64,000 nt of DNA from Piezodorus guildinii (GCA_023052935.1 CM041292.1:93355169-93419168), one strand, 5' to 3'; counted from the stretch's first letter, positions 1 through 12,330 are shown. Made by a program: numbers and translations. Notes: generated from the sequence alone by a model not told the origin.

Positions 1-261
1 GGAGCTCAAGAACAAATCGACAATACTCTTCGATGGTAGAGCACTGTCACCCTCTATCCAGAATAATTTTACCAATAAAAAATAAGGTATGGACAGGGAA
101 GGATGGAGGACGTAGAATAGAGATGTCCCGATTTGACAGTCTATCTGAGAAGCCAACAGATAGCTCAATAAAGATCAGTTGGACGAGTCATTAATAATTT
201 AAAATGTATATAGTCCTATGATATTTTCCGTTAAATTTTTTTATTTTTTTTTCTAGAGAAA
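1..261. other. Unclassified intergenic DNA, moderately GC-rich
   Basis: No gene or repeat is recognised. It is less AT-rich than most of the window and holds a short inverted pair (CTATCTG/CAGATAG near 140-172) and an ATTAATAATT motif near 192. It could be the edge of another regulatory island. Confidence 0.3.
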
Positions 262-456
262 TAATACAATCTACCACTAGAGTTCAATTCCGTAAGTTCA
301 CATAGGTTTGATAATAGTCTTGTAAATTATTAGTTTATTTCCAACGGAAAGTTGTGATGTTCTGTTCAGTAGTCTATATAACTGTCCGTATCTTCTATTG
401 AGCTCTTGTCTTATAAGTCGGGTATGTGGGTTCCAGGTGAATCTTTTTCTGCTCAA
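262..456 (-). pseudogene. Jockey-like LINE ORF2 C-terminal fragment, decayed
   Basis: Read on the minus strand, residues TWNPHTRLIRQELNRR through TIIKPM match the C-terminal region after the reverse transcriptase palm that the better LINE copies at 51390-52156 and 60299-61459 also carry. Beyond TIIKPM the tryptophan codon has become TGA and the YGIEL motif follows in frame, so the reading frame is dead. The fragment is only about 195 bp, is more diverged than type A copies, and abuts a (TA)n/poly(T) tract on its right. No endonuclease or polymerase motif is present. Assignment rests on recognisable motifs, not on a search. Confidence 0.65.
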
Positions 457-460
457 AATA

Positions 461-494
<34 letters not shown>

Positions 495-939
495 TTAAAT
501 GTTTTATGTTCATCATTGCATTGGAAAACACTAAAGTCTCTTCGAAAATAATCCCAATCACCAATTCCTTATTAAATTAAATAAAACAATTTTAGATAAT
601 CATCCTCAATAATTATATTACATATATTTAACCCTCATTTTTCAACACAAAAAGCATAGCACAGCTACGATCTACCACCCAGTACAGCGGCGGTCTGTCG
701 ATGGATAAGCTAGCGATAGACATATCATTTCTAATTTAAATTCAAATGATTGAATTTCATAAATTTGTTACAATGAGGAAATTTATAGCTGAGATATTGA
801 AAAGATATTTTCTGCCACCCTCTTCTTTTCAATATTTTCTGAAACAGGATGTTATGGAACAATAATACCGAGAAATGTATTTTTTCTGTTGTGGTATATT
901 TCAAGCTCTTTGAAGCACTCCTTTAAAAAATAAATCAAT
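457..939. repeat. (TA)n/poly(T) tract and AT-rich DNA
   Basis: A (TA)11-type run at about 459-476 is followed by about 20 T (to 497). The rest (498-939) is AT-rich with no coding signal that I can support. Confidence 0.6.
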
Positions 940-1300
940 AAATAAAAGAAAAAGGACCCGGTTGAGATCCACGATCATAAAAAGCGTATTCTACCTTTAG
1001 GAATGCTTTGACAGCGATGCGGCCGAGGAAACCAAGTAGGACCGCTAAGCCACTAACAAAGCATCTCTCCCCGAAGACTGTATTGAGAGAGGAATGGTGA
1101 TAAAGAAGTGCGAGGGGAGTGGGATATGTAAGCCCCGCTCCATCAGGTGTGCTTCTGGAACCAGATGCTATCTTTCCCTCGCTGAGTCATTTACTGGACG
1201 CTCTTCCGGCTTCCTTACCATTAATTTATTCCAGGAGCCAGCCCAAGCCACCCCTCGCGCTGGCAAAGGGGTGTCTTCTACTTAAGGGGTCCCTCTTTGT
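940..1300. promoter_or_regulatory. GC-richer island 1, candidate regulatory element
   Basis: This stretch has clearly higher GC than its surroundings and matches no transposon seen here. Visible motifs are an exact AP-1 site TGAGTCA (1183-1189), a CAGGTG E-box (1144-1149) and an ATTAATTTATT homeodomain-type core near 1219. Two overlapping open frames cross it but show no protein family signal. Regulatory function is inferred only from composition and motifs. Confidence 0.35.
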
Positions 1301-2225
1301 ATAGGCTTCATTAGAATTTCTTTGAAAATTGTTATTGTTACCTTTACATATACTTCATTGAAAACTATTTAAAAAATATGTGTGCAATTAGGTTGTTTCA
1401 CATTTAGTTGTCCTATTTAGCTTTCTCATTGTTATTTTTTTCTTATATTCATTACTGAGATATACTACTGTATTTGACAATACAGCAAGTAAATATGCTA
1501 CATTATACATTCCATTAAAAAAAAAAAAAAAAGAAGTATAGAAACTGCCCATTAGCAGCACTCCAGTAGGATCATCAGGAATGTAAGAGATGAAAGATGA
1601 AAATCAGTGGGCAAAAGATAGGAATTGCATTAAGGAAAAACGAATCCGGCAGATCCGTCAACATCAAATGTTTTCCAAATCCGAATATAGCAATGTTCAG
1701 CAAAACAAAATAGCGCAGTTTAATGCGTAGGTTCTATAAATGCGCTGCATTTGTGATGGTGAGTCGTTCGACGCTAAATTGCATCACGCAATCGGTATCA
1801 TTCGTTCACCTCGCTCAAGACAATACATGTATTTTTGTTGTGTCGGAGCTTCGTATTTAGATACTGAATATATTAAGATGCTGCAGAGTTGCCGTATTAA
1901 CCGGCACTGTTAACTCCTGAAGTACCTTAAAAACTTGTTTTAGAGAAATTGCTCATTCATGAAACGTGGTTAAGTACTGAATTATATGAAGCCCTGCGTA
2001 CAAATCTAGTGAAATCTAGGAAAACATAGTTAGGTTACTGCTCACGTCTTCTTAGATTTCACTTTCTCAAATAGTTGAATTAATTTAATAAAAGTTACTT
2101 TATAAAATCTAATATAATTAATCTCGCGTAATTAACTGAGTTGGTAATTGTGATTACAATGTTTTTTTATTGTTTGAGAATGCTAACAAACAAGTCTTAT
2201 ATTTATTATAGATACTATCATTATT
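1301..2225. other. AT-rich intergenic DNA
   Basis: No gene is seen. A poly(A) run lies at about 1517-1532. A TATAAAT core at about 1735 is followed by a less AT-rich patch (1740-1830), which might be a weak promoter, but no supported reading frame follows. The segment near 1388 starting TTAGGTTGTTTCACAT resembles one upstream of the mariner at about 5911. Confidence 0.3.
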
Positions 2226-2613
2226 TGAGACGTTGATTTCCAAAAGGTACTAAAGGACATTTTTTACGAAATTGATTTTTTTACATATTTGTATTCTCAT
2301 TATTTAGTTTTATCTAAATATTCTATTTAATGTTATCTAATGAATTCTCAAGTCCTTAAAAAACGCGATTTAGAAATGCGGTCATTTTCTAAAAGTACTA
2401 ATTACACATTTATTTTCGTTCCAAATCATTCTAAAAAAATTCATTTCATAACTTTAATATGATGTTATTATTATAGTAAAAAAATAATTCTAAATTTTAA
2501 GGCAATTTAAAGACGCAAATTAGCTAGTTTAATAATATAGTACTGAGAGATTTTCGCGCTTCCTGTAAAATTTCCTCGAATGGATATAGTACCTTTTGGA
2601 AATCAACGTCTCA
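2226..2613. mobile_element. MITE-like element with 27-bp perfect terminal inverted repeats
   Basis: The left end 2226-2252 (starting TGAGACGTTGATTTCC) is the exact reverse complement of 2587-2613. The 388-bp interval has no reading frame, is AT-rich and is flanked by T/A-rich DNA in which I cannot define a target duplication. Length, perfect ends and absence of coding capacity fit a non-autonomous DNA transposon. The superfamily is not determined. Confidence 0.6.
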
Positions 2614-4029
2614 TTTGATGAATCTGTCTAATGAATGGCATAATTATCAGAATAAGGAGCTTGTATTATAAGTATACTCTTCAAATTATTCTACTGACAA
2701 TATTTGTTTTTCAAATAGTATTTAAGTACTAAATACTTTAGTAAACATTTTGATTTTGGAAAAAGAAGTTAAAAAACAAATAGTGTTAATCGCCTGTCGA
2801 CTTGTAATAGAGCTACGAACATAGCCTGCTGCCCTAAAGGCCCTTCCAGCTTCTACACTTGTCGGCTTCATTTTTAGCAAATAATCATCAATAGCCGCTG
2901 AAGTTTTAGTAGTAATCTAAAGTACTAAATTTTAATTGTTTGCTCTATGTTTAATCAGAACATTTAAGATAAGAGGCAATAGTTGCATAATGATTTACTG
3001 ATAGCATACAAGTATCATCAGAGTAGGTAGAATGAAAGTTAATTTGTTTATTGAACGGGTCCTAGGATACTGCCTTGAGGAATCATGTAGAAGGGAGGAA
3101 TTCACGGATTTTGTAGAATAGTCCTGTTTGCCAGACTCGGTCAAAGGTATGTTAGTGTATAAAGAACCATGTCGACATATTTGGTCCTTTGAAGCTTGAC
3201 ATTCATAAAGAACCTACTAATAAACCGTTTTCGAGAAGAAATAAATTAGCAATTTCAACATCTAAATACAGGAGAATGGTTTAACAAAACATCAACTTTT
3301 AAATTACATGTTTCTTTAAATTTTGTATGAAGATCTAAACGTTTAGAAAATATATACTAGTTGGGGTCTATGTTCAAAGTTGATTCCCAAAATGTCTTCT
3401 TTGTTGTTCTCCATGTGTATGACATAATTATTTTCCATGGGTATTGTCTGTAACTTACCTTCAACGCCAATCTTTAAAACAAAAATGATTTTGTTCTGAT
3501 ATTTTTAATCTTGCTGACGGAATGTTAAAGCTGAAATTCCAGGAGTATCACATTTTAGGATTGATGAGAATAGTGAAATACTTCTTAAAAATTGTAACTA
3601 TACAATCAACCAAACATTAGACGCTGATTTGAACTGAAATGACATGATTTCGAAATAAATTTTAGGATATGTTAAATATTCTTCACTGTAAATCAGTAAT
3701 TCGACGCTTCATTCGTATACAATAATATATATACTGCGTAAAAAAGAACATGATATAATTCAACATAAACTGATTCCATAACAAATATTGTGGCTAGCTA
3801 TTTATATGGTATTTATAAGATATCCGTTATACTATTTTTTTTTTTTTTTTTTTTTTTCAACCACTTACTTATTTTAGATATGAATTAAAGAAGTAAAAAA
3901 AATATTAAAATAATTCGTAATACATGTATACAAAAAGCACGGTAATACATCTTCGTCCTGTCAAACCTGTTATATTAATACCATAAAGTGTATCGTACAA
4001 ACATATCACCAGAAAATGTATTAAAGCTA
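2614..4029. other. AT-rich intergenic DNA
   Basis: No supported gene. A small GC-richer patch occurs at 2805-2880. A run of about 21 T lies near 3837-3857. Nothing else stands out. Confidence 0.3.
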
Positions 4030-4270
4030 TAATAGACTGGCTAAGATGATGGCCATGGAGGAAGTTCTACCCCTATATTAAGGGATGCAGTGACGCCTGA
4101 CCATAGCAGAACCAGGCAGTTGGTGACTAGTTGTGTGATTTGTCGAGAGGATTGTCTTCAGCAGACCTCGGCTAATTAGCAGACAATGCACCGCAGCCTC
4201 AATACAGATCTCACCAGGTTTCTGTAAGGGCGGAGCACCGCTTGTTCAACACTACCCAGCACATACTAAT
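4030..4270. promoter_or_regulatory. GC-richer island 2 with palindromic homeodomain site
   Basis: A GC-richer segment of about 240 bp contains the perfect 10-bp palindrome GCTAATTAGC (4171-4180), a form bound by paired-class and Hox homeodomains. No transposon ends or coding signal are visible. Regulatory role is inferred. Confidence 0.35.
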
Positions 4271-4808
4271 CCAATACTGAAGGTGGTTCAATAATTGATT
4301 ATCATAGTGAAAAAGGAGAAAAAGAAACAAACTTTAAGTTGAAATAGTATAAGAGACCGCAGCCTAATAGTGGAGGTCTCTGAAGATTATATCAAAGTGA
4401 TTTCATTATATGTAAATTAATTTAATGGACGTCCTATGTAACTCATATGTCCATTGCAGATAAATAAAAAATATCCGTTCTCGAATTAAACTAACAAATC
4501 AAGACCTGGAGTGGTACTCTGCATATCAATATTCACGGCAATCATTGCTGGTTGCCATTACAAAATAAATAATATGAAAATATCATAAACAGCTGAGCTC
4601 TGTTACATTTCCATTAAAATTATTGGCGCAACTGACATCCCTTAATTTAAAATGCACATAGTATAGTAATAGTAGGCATTTCACCTTCTTTCACATAATG
4701 ACAATATATTCTTATTCGTAATATATTGATATCATACAAAATATCATCATTCGTTCTATAGGTTTCTAATTCCTTCTGCACAATTTTGCAGATTTTGATC
4801 TAAAATTC
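4271..4808. other. AT-rich intergenic DNA
   Basis: No gene, repeat end or other signal that I can support. Confidence 0.3.
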
Positions 4809-5310
4809 AGACGATCCTTATACAAGACTAAAGTGACAAGAAACCCCTCGCCGTTTTCAACTACTTCAACACTTACTAGACAAACGGTCAAACCTTCCTC
4901 TTAACTACAAAATGCTTATCTACATGACTATTATAAGCCCTATCTGGACTTACGGAATTGAGCCATGGGCCTCTACCAAACCATCAAAGTCTTCCTATCT
5001 CCAATCCTTACTATCGAAAACCCTTCGTAAAATCCTCAACTTACGTTACTTTGTCACTAATAAACTTATCCACCAAGACCTTAATGTTCCTTATGTTACT
5101 GCTTTGGCCCAAAAAAGTTATGAATCCTTCCATGAAAAACTCTATTCACACTCTAACCCACGAATTTCTATCCTAGCTTCCTCTTCCATCCCTGATATTC
5201 CTCCGAGGAGTCTGAAAAAAAGACAGCCTCGAGACATTTTTGTTTAGGTTGACCACTAGAGTGCCGCCAATGTGCAGTTTCTCTTCATGTTTTTTCATGT
5301 ATTTTATCAT
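4809..5310 (+). pseudogene. Jockey-like LINE (type A) 3' fragment
   Basis: The readable frame 4912-5247 gives MTIISPIWTYGIEPW, KPSKSSYLQSL, LRYFVTNKLIHQDLNVPYV and ends SLKKRQPRDIFV, matching the ORF2 C-terminus of the copies at 51390-52156 and 60299-61459. Upstream residues (4809-4911) are recognisable but interrupted. The 3' UTR after 5247 begins with a version of the type A motif (GAGTGCCGCCAATG versus GAAGTGCTACCACTGG at 61324). Everything 5' of this region, including the polymerase YADD box, is missing, so this is a dead 5'-truncated copy. Confidence 0.8.
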
Positions 5311-6092
5311 TAGGAGGGTATTCAAAAACTGTTGCCGCGTTATGACAAGTGTCCCAAAATTCATGGAAATTATGTAGAAAAGTAGATAAAGGTACAGGCT
5401 TTCATGTAAAAATAAAACTATTGCGATATCTTTGCACGTCTTTTTTTAATTCCAAAACGGTACTTACTTAAATAACATGCCTCGTATATATAAATCTATG
5501 GGATACTCTGTATATTTTTTAAACTTATATAAAATCCATTGCAACACCTTTCTTCTAGAATTCAAAACAGTGTGATAGTAGACAGTAAAATGCTATCCAA
5601 ATATGCAAAATTCAGCACTCCTACTGTAGCATCTTTCACATCAGCATTAAGTCACGCTAAATAAATAAACGAAAAAAACAAACAAACAAAGTGAGCGCAT
5701 AGAATGTGACTTTAAACATTAATGATAGCTGAAACCAGTTTTCTAATAAATTACAATATATAAGAACTTAAAATAAAAATTTTATATAAGAAAAGTTGGT
5801 TTGATATATGTATGATGATTTCAGAATATTTTTTTTGAAAAATTATCAGTGTGCTTACAAAAATTTTATGGACTAATAACATTTATAATAAACATAAAAA
5901 TCAACATATCGGGTTGTTTCACATAAAATGTACGTTTTTATAGTTTCTGAAATACATAAAGGATTTTCCAGGTCTCTGTTGTTTTCTTCCGAATGTTTAC
6001 ATATTTAAAGTAAACAGTTACTGATCCTCTACCTTTGTATTATAAACATTAGCTTCCCAATCAATTACCAACTTTTTAGTATACCTTCAAAT
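5311..6092. other. AT-rich DNA with dispersed repeat copy B1
   Basis: Positions 5697-5810 are a diverged copy of 8511-8622. The stretch at 5908-5930 (GGGTTGTTTCACAT) could be a decayed terminal repeat of the mariner that starts at 6093, but no matching right end was found. Confidence 0.35.
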
Positions 6093-7117
6093 ATGAACAT
6101 GGAAACACGCAATTTTCGAGTAATATTTTTGTACGAGTTTAAACTCGGCCATTCAGCAACTGAGCCGCTAGAAATATTTGCAAGGCGTTTGGGGAAGAGA
6201 ATGATAATGAACGGACCATTCATTTGCTAAGTTTCCAGCTGGGGATACCGACTTGGAAAACTTGCCCCGAGGAAGACCTCCGTCCGTAATAGACAACGAT
6301 GTCCTCAAACATACAGTAGAAGGAAACCCCTACCAAACAGTTAAAGGACTCTCAGCAAAACTAAATGCAAGTGCATTTACCGTTTCCAGACATTTAAAGT
6401 GTATTGGGAAAGTAAAAAAGCTCGATACATGGGTACCTCATGATCTCACTGAGCGGAATCAATTGAAACGCCTTAAGACCTGCGTTTCTTTGCTTGCGAG
6501 GCAAAAAACCGAGCCTTTCCTTGAAAGAATAATTACCTGCGATGAAAAATGGATCGCATATGACAATCAGCGTCGTTCAGGGCAGAGGTTGAACATCGAC
6601 GTAACCCAATTTGGGGCCAATGCCAAAACCGAATTTGCACCCCAAAAAATTGATGGTTACAGTATGGTGGTCCATGGCTGGGATAATTCATTATTCCTTT
6701 TTACCTAGAGGTGAAAAAAAACTACAACGTAGTGCAATGAAATTGACCAAATGCACACAAAATTATTAAAAAAACAACCTGGACTGGTAAATCGGAAGGG
6801 TCCTATACTCTTACACGACAACGCTAGACCCCACGTTTCAAAACATACCGTGCAAAAATTGAAAGAACTGTGAAAGAGCAACGAAGTTCTTCCGCACCCA
6901 CCCCGACTTATCTCCAACAGATTACCACCTGTTCAGGAATTTAAACAACTTCGTCAAAGGAAAACTTTTTGAAAATGATGATCAAGTGAAAAGTGCGTTT
7001 TCAGATTTTGTTTTAGTTCAAAGCTCAGAGTTTTTCAGTTCGAGAATAAAAAAGTTGGTGTCACGTTGGGAAAAATGTTTAGAAAATAATGTAATTTTTT
7101 CAAATAATATTAGTTAG
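6093..7117 (+). pseudogene. Mariner transposase pseudogene (SETMAR-type)
   Basis: A Tc1/mariner transposase, the enzyme that cuts and pastes the element at TA sites, can be followed from the start METRNFRVIFLYEFKLGHSATE (ATG at 6093 or 6099) to the stop at 7115-7117. The longest intact piece, 6253-6708, contains the linker GRPPSVID, the WVPHDLTE motif (residues 60-67) and the first catalytic aspartate in TCDEKWIAYDN (residue 97). The second catalytic aspartate is seen in HDNARPH (codon at 6817-6819). The third lies in the DLSPTDYHLF stretch (6905 onward), reached only after a small deletion and frame change. There are at least three frame breaks: about 6170, 6710-6770 and 6870-6905. It cannot make an active enzyme. 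Terminal repeats are not secure. Confidence 0.85.
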
Positions 7118-8311
7118 AAATGATAATGAATAAAATAATATTTTCATTTGATATATTGAACTTGAACTTCATTTGACAGCTGAAAACGATTTCATGCTCT
7201 TTGTTTTTTTGAATAAATAGACTATTAACGTTAAGTAGTTGTTTAAACGAGGGATTTTATAACCGCATCTCATATTTCAAAGTTCTTCCTCAGGTGTTTG
7301 TTTGTCGTATTACTTACAAGGGGAGACAACCCCTACAGATTGGGGGAGTTCCCTATAGGAAGTTCTGAAGCCCCTTAATGTACGTACCCTAAGTTATTTC
7401 AGATATTTCATAGATGTCTAAGGGGTTGTGTTCTTCAGAACAGAAAAATAACTTAAATAGGAAATAACGATTTTGAGTAATTATTTTGGCAAGAAACATT
7501 TGATGGCATGGCATTTCACAATTACAAACTCTTCACTTTTAACCCTCAAATATCCATTTTAGAATTAAAAATATTTCAAATAAATACTAATTGAAATATT
7601 CCCAACAATATCTATTTCTTCAAATATTTTCATACATAGACAAGAATAGAATCATTTTAAACAGTGCAGTGCTAAAATATCGTCCTCCCGTTGTTTAGCG
7701 CATCATGTTCTCTAGGATTTTATATTCCTTCATGCTGAATTTATCTTATTTTTAATAATGTTCTTTAATATTAGAATAGTTTTTTTGTTTTTCATATACT
7801 TATATTTAACAGAAGAATTAAGTTGCTTCAAAGATGGCTTCTCCGTCGAACTTCACATCATATTTCTCTTTAGAAAATTCCGCAAAAGCTTTCTTTTTGT
7901 TATAGAACTTCCTGTCACGATTTATTTGGCGTTACACTACAATTAATAACTAAAGGGCTTCAAAGGGAATAATTTTTTGAAGATTAACTGCTAGAAAATG
8001 TTAACGAAAACATTGGTTTAACATTTATCGTAATACCATTTTGCATTTTATTTGAATATTTAATTTTAGAAAACTATAAAAGAAAACACAAAAAGGGATT
8101 CGACTTTTCTTACGATAGTAATATTTTCCTCCTTATGCCTTTCAGTTAAATATGACTACGAACTTCTAATTACACCTTATTTATAGCTAAAACAAATATA
8201 TAAGTCACGAAATAAAAGGAGCTTTATAAAATAATGTATAATAGGTTCATGTTAATGTTAGCGTTTCGGTATCTACTTGCCGCATAGCTTGCTAAATTAC
8301 ATATTCAGTGG
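7118..8311. other. AT-rich intergenic DNA
   Basis: No supported gene. A slightly GC-richer patch occurs at 7310-7440. Short open frames here lack any family signal. Confidence 0.3.
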
Positions 8312-8813
8312 CCAAAATTCTATCTATAACCTTTTAATTAAAATACAATAAACCAAAAATTATATTATCATTTATCACCTTTATCATCTTTAACAGTGGA
8401 TGATTGAAAAATTCTAAACTCTTTGTACAAAATTATTTATAAATAATGATAATTTAAGGAAAATAACTTAAAAACAAAAAATTAACATGTTTAATATAAA
8501 TCCTATGAACGCATAGAATGTGACTTGAAACATTTATTGATAGCTGAAACATTTTCTAATAAATTACAATATATAAGAACTTAGAATCAAAATTTTATAA
8601 AGAAAAGTTGGTTTGATATATGCCAAAATTCTATTATAACCTTTGATTAAAATACAATAAACCAAAAACTATATTATCATTTATCACCTTTATCATCTTT
8701 AACAGTGGATGATTGAAAAATTCTAAACTCTTTGTACAAAATTATTTATAAATAATGATAATTTAAGGAAAATAACTTAAAAACAAAAAAATAACATGTT
8801 TAATATAAATCCT
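8312..8813. repeat. Local direct duplication with embedded dispersed repeat
   Basis: The block 8312-8504 recurs at 8622-8813 with few differences, giving a period of about 310 bp. The spacer 8511-8622 is a diverged copy of 5697-5810. The arrangement suggests duplication of a short AT-rich repeat unit. No coding capacity or inverted ends are visible. Confidence 0.7.
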
Positions 8814-9959
8814 TGAAACTTCTCTTCTTTCATAGATTTTATTATAAAAAATAATAATATTATATCCTGATGTTTAGGTTTCTGGGTCTTGCCTCATATT
8901 CTTCCGAACGATATTTATCATCATGATATAACTTATTTTGTTATTTTTAAATAAATTTAAAACTATTTTTTATAATTTATCATATTATTTGTCTTGAAAT
9001 ATAATCAATCATATTAATATATTAACCAACTAACATTTTATATAAAATCGTCATAATCCTCATATTCTATTATCTTCATTTCACACATATTAGAATTCAT
9101 TTCAGTATTACATTACTCTCTAAATTCTCATCAAATGCAACGTATTTCTTACTCTTCAATACTAATTTATTATCATTTATTCCATTTAACATTTTTGAAT
9201 ATACTTGAATGTTATTAATTATTAATTTTCAAATCATTTTTTAATGTTATTGATATTTTCGGAGTCTATTTTATAATTTACAGTATCATCTAGATTTTTA
9301 GTAATATCTATATTTATACTAGAAAGCATATCTCAATATACATATCAGATTCATCGCCAAACTAGAAGAAATCATCATATTTATGGCAAATAGCCATTGT
9401 ATGATTTCATAGTGTTTTACATAAGATTTTTGTTTTTATATGAAATCGCGCTTATGAATAAATATAAAACATACTTTTTATAAAAATATTTTTAAATTAA
9501 AATTTATAATTTTTGACATAGTGATGAAAACAACGACACTGCTGAAAAACAAAGAAACATTATCTGTGGAATAAATATGCATGGTAGGTAAGCATTCTTT
9601 ATAGGGGGAACACTATTAACAAAATAAGATATATGAAAGTAGAAAACGAAAAAAATTTAAATATATATTAATATCTTAAAAATAATATTTTACTGACACT
9701 TGATGATGGCCCTAGAGACAGAAAAGTTGTAAGTTTGGCAATAAAATCTTATCAAAAACTATTTACACACGTATTATATTTTAAGTTGAAATTGAACTTT
9801 TTTAAAGAAATTTTTCTTCTAGATAGTTTTAAATGTGTGCTATTTAATTGTAAAAATAAGGATGATACAGTATAAAAACCCAGATATAGCTAATTATAGT
9901 AAAATAACAGAGTCAAATGTATCAATTAAAATATTTAATTTAAAATCTAATTTGGAGAA
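8814..9959. other. AT-rich intergenic DNA
   Basis: No gene is supported. Positions 9698-9755 contain TGATGATGGCCC followed by GACAGAAAAG, similar in layout to the GATGATGGCTC...GAAACGTC segment at 54360-54395. Confidence 0.3.
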
Positions 9960-10300
9960 ATATCCTCTGCATTTAGATTCGATGGTAGGTTCCCCTATAG
10001 GAATGGGGAAGCCAAGGCAAACTAACCGGAGCGGAGGAATGCAGAAGGCGACGGTAATGGTGGCCGAAGTGCTGGACTTACGACTGGGGGTTGGAGGACA
10101 CTACCCGGTGCTGGAACAGCGGGAGAGCAGCCATGGAATCTGGAGAATTCCAAAGGAGCAATTAGATGGGGACTTGTTTTATTAAAACTAGGCACATTTA
10201 ATTACTGCACCAGGGGGAATGTCAACGCCAGCATACCACCGCGGCAATTCTCCTTCTTCCCTAGAGCTCCAGTATCTACCGTCCCGGCAGGAACAGTTTA
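9960..10300. promoter_or_regulatory. GC-richer island 3, candidate regulatory element
   Basis: About 340 bp of GC-richer sequence in AT-rich surroundings. It contains GGAATGCAG (TEAD-like), TTTTATTAAAA and TTTAATTACTG homeodomain-type cores near 10176-10205. An open frame 9835-10185 crosses it but its two halves differ sharply in composition and it resembles no family I know. Function is inferred from composition. Confidence 0.35.
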
Positions 10301-10439
10301 ATCATAAATTTATACATGTATATTAGAGTGTAGTCTTCATCGCTTTTATAGAGCCCTGGGGTCTTGAGTTCATTAGAAATAACACAATAAGAAAAAAAAG
10401 AGATATTAGGTTAAAAAATATACATTTTTTAGTACAGTT

Positions 10440-10668
10440 GTTGATTTCTTATATATAAATAAATTCTTTATTATCCTGGGACAAGTCCCTTTAGCATAAA
10501 ATTAACATAGAACTTCAGAATCTTAGATTGATTAATTATTTATAAAGGTTTTTACTAAATCTAATCGAAAACAGACATACGCAAATATGTACAAAATAAA
10601 ATAAAATAGAGTCTTATTTACAATTTCGTTATGACTGAATGGTCATGAGATAACTTAATAGCGGGATT
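10440..10668 (-). mobile_element. Probable CR1-like LINE (type D) 3' end
   Basis: On the minus strand, the stretch ending GGGACTTGTCCCAGGATAATAAAG (shown as parts; about 10500-10465) resembles the 3' tails at 48571-48600 (GAAATGTCCCAGAATAAAAA) and 59615-59645. This suggests a type D LINE tail reading right to left. The assignment rests on one short shared motif. Confidence 0.4.
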
Positions 10669-11031
10669 TTAAGGTAAAAAGAGAGTTGGAGTGACGAAAA
10701 GAAGGAGGAATTGAATTCCATAGGATTGAGGATCGGATAAGAAACGATCAGTCAAAATGTGGGGATCGGTGAGCAGTTGACCATAAATCTGAATGTCTAC
10801 AGCGTGTACAGTGGGATTGGACGGAAGAGTTGAATTGCAGAAGGTCGAAAATTTATGATGGACGACGGGATTGGATAACTGGGCAAAGGAATGATGCAAG
10901 GAAATACTTGCGACGATTGTAAGGGTAAAACCCCTCGACTCGCTATAAAATTCGGAGACGGACTTGAACCTCGGGAAAACGAAAACATAATGACTAATAA
11001 GATGAATAAAAATTGATGCGAATGTAAGCAA
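10669..11031 (-). CDS. Open frame of 120 codons, not recognised
   Basis: A minus-strand frame of 120 residues has base composition unlike the neighbouring AT-rich DNA. It lies just upstream, in the minus direction, of the putative type D LINE tail. It carries a hydrophobic start (FASIFIHLISHYVFVF) and a middle segment NPVVHHKFSTFCNSTLP. I do not recognise the protein. Because an overlapping frame (10797-11078) is open as well, the openness may simply reflect composition. It could be a decayed LINE C-terminus. I give no function. Confidence 0.2.
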   Translation of the reverse strand: MLTFASIFIHLISHYVFVFPRFKSVSEFYSESRGFTLTIVASISLHHSFAQLSNPVVHHKFSTFCNSTLPSNPTVHAVDIQIYGQLLTDPHILTDRFLSDPQSYGIQFLLLFVTPTLFLP

Positions 11032-11079
11032 AAGTTTTTGTTGTTATACGTAGGCAAAAAGTTGCACTTTGTATCCATC

Positions 11080-11928
11080 TTCTTTGTAATGTTAATAAAT
11101 AAAGTGACAGTGATTTAAATCTTTTAAAACAAAATATTTACTTCAATTTAATTAAGTATACATGGTAAAGCGACAAGTTCTTTGTAAAGAAGATGGAATA
11201 AATTTGAAATATTCTATAAGACAATTTAATAAAAACGTGTTAGAGTATAATTATAGGTTTTGAATTTATAATTTCATTTTCGGTAGACAAAACTAAAATA
11301 CTGCAATTCCTAAATAATATTCTTTTGATCAACCGACAATTTAAATTTGTTTAAATGTAATAATTAATAATAAAATTATTTTATGATTGGAAATTTTATA
11401 ATGTTGTTATACGCGTCATGAAACTCCTGCAACTTCCTTCCGAAAGGAGTACCGAAGCATTAATTATTTTGGAGTTATATTATATATCCATTATGTTAAT
11501 CAATTTTTATAATTGACATTTTTAGACTCCAATAAATTTGCTTATGTCGTATAATTGCTCTCTTTTAGAATTACAGTATTTCGTTTACATGTTCAAAATT
11601 AAAATTAGAAATTATTTTCAAAAGCGTAATAACAATTGGTAAAACAGAAATAATTCCTATTTTTAGTTAAAATTAATATTCCTTGCTTACTGCTTATCGC
11701 TAAATGCGTTATTTAATTTTTAATGAAGTGTTAGTGAATGAATGAAGAAAGTTATTAGATATATTGTGAATGAGGGAGGACACGATAATGCGACTGCCCA
11801 TGAAGGCCTTATCTTGCTGTTTCTGCTGAAAGTATCTTCATCCGTTTCCCGCTACATTTTTTTTAGCTCCGTCCATACTTCCTCCTTTATCTTATCTGTA
11901 TGCTATTATATTTAGAAGCTACGGAGTA
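11080..11928. other. AT-rich intergenic DNA
   Basis: No gene is supported. A GC-richer patch is present at 11770-11890, with no recognisable content. Confidence 0.3.
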
Positions 11929-12330
11929 GAGGCTCTACTAAACTATCAAATTCTTCCCGTATTCAATCCCTACAATCCAAAATCCTTCGTAAAATCCTCA
12001 ATGGTCCTTACATTGTAACTAATGAACTGATCCATAAAAACCTTAATGTTCCCTATGTTGCTGATTTGGCCCGAATCAGTTATTATTGCTTTCATGACAA
12101 ACTCCATTCGCACTCTAATCTATAGTTTCGATCCCTTCTTCCATTTCAATTCCTGATAATCCTGCGAGGGCCCTAAAAAGAAGATATCCTCGAAACCTTC
12201 TAGTTTAGAATATTTTTAGAGTACTGTCGCTGGGTAGCTTCACTACATGTCTTGTTCATTTTCTTTTAGCCTATTTACTAGATGTGTTGTACAATATAGT
12301 TGTAAATATCAAAAAATAATTTAAAAAATA
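11929..12330 (+). pseudogene. Jockey-like LINE (type A) 3' fragment
   Basis: From about 11929 the frame reads through a GSTKLSNSSRIQSLQSKILRK-like stretch and then PYIVTNELIHKNLNVPYV, the same order as in the better type A copies. In-frame stops then appear (near 12123). The 3' UTR follows with GAGTACTGTCGCTGGGTAG and ends in an A-rich tail (12295-12330). It is 5'-truncated and dead. Confidence 0.75.

Noticed and set aside
1094..1304. Two overlapping frames in island 1
   Set aside because: Openness is explained by GC-richer composition; neither has a domain.
9835..10185. 116-codon frame crossing island 3
   Set aside because: One half is AT-rich and low in information, the other is GC-rich; no recognisable family.
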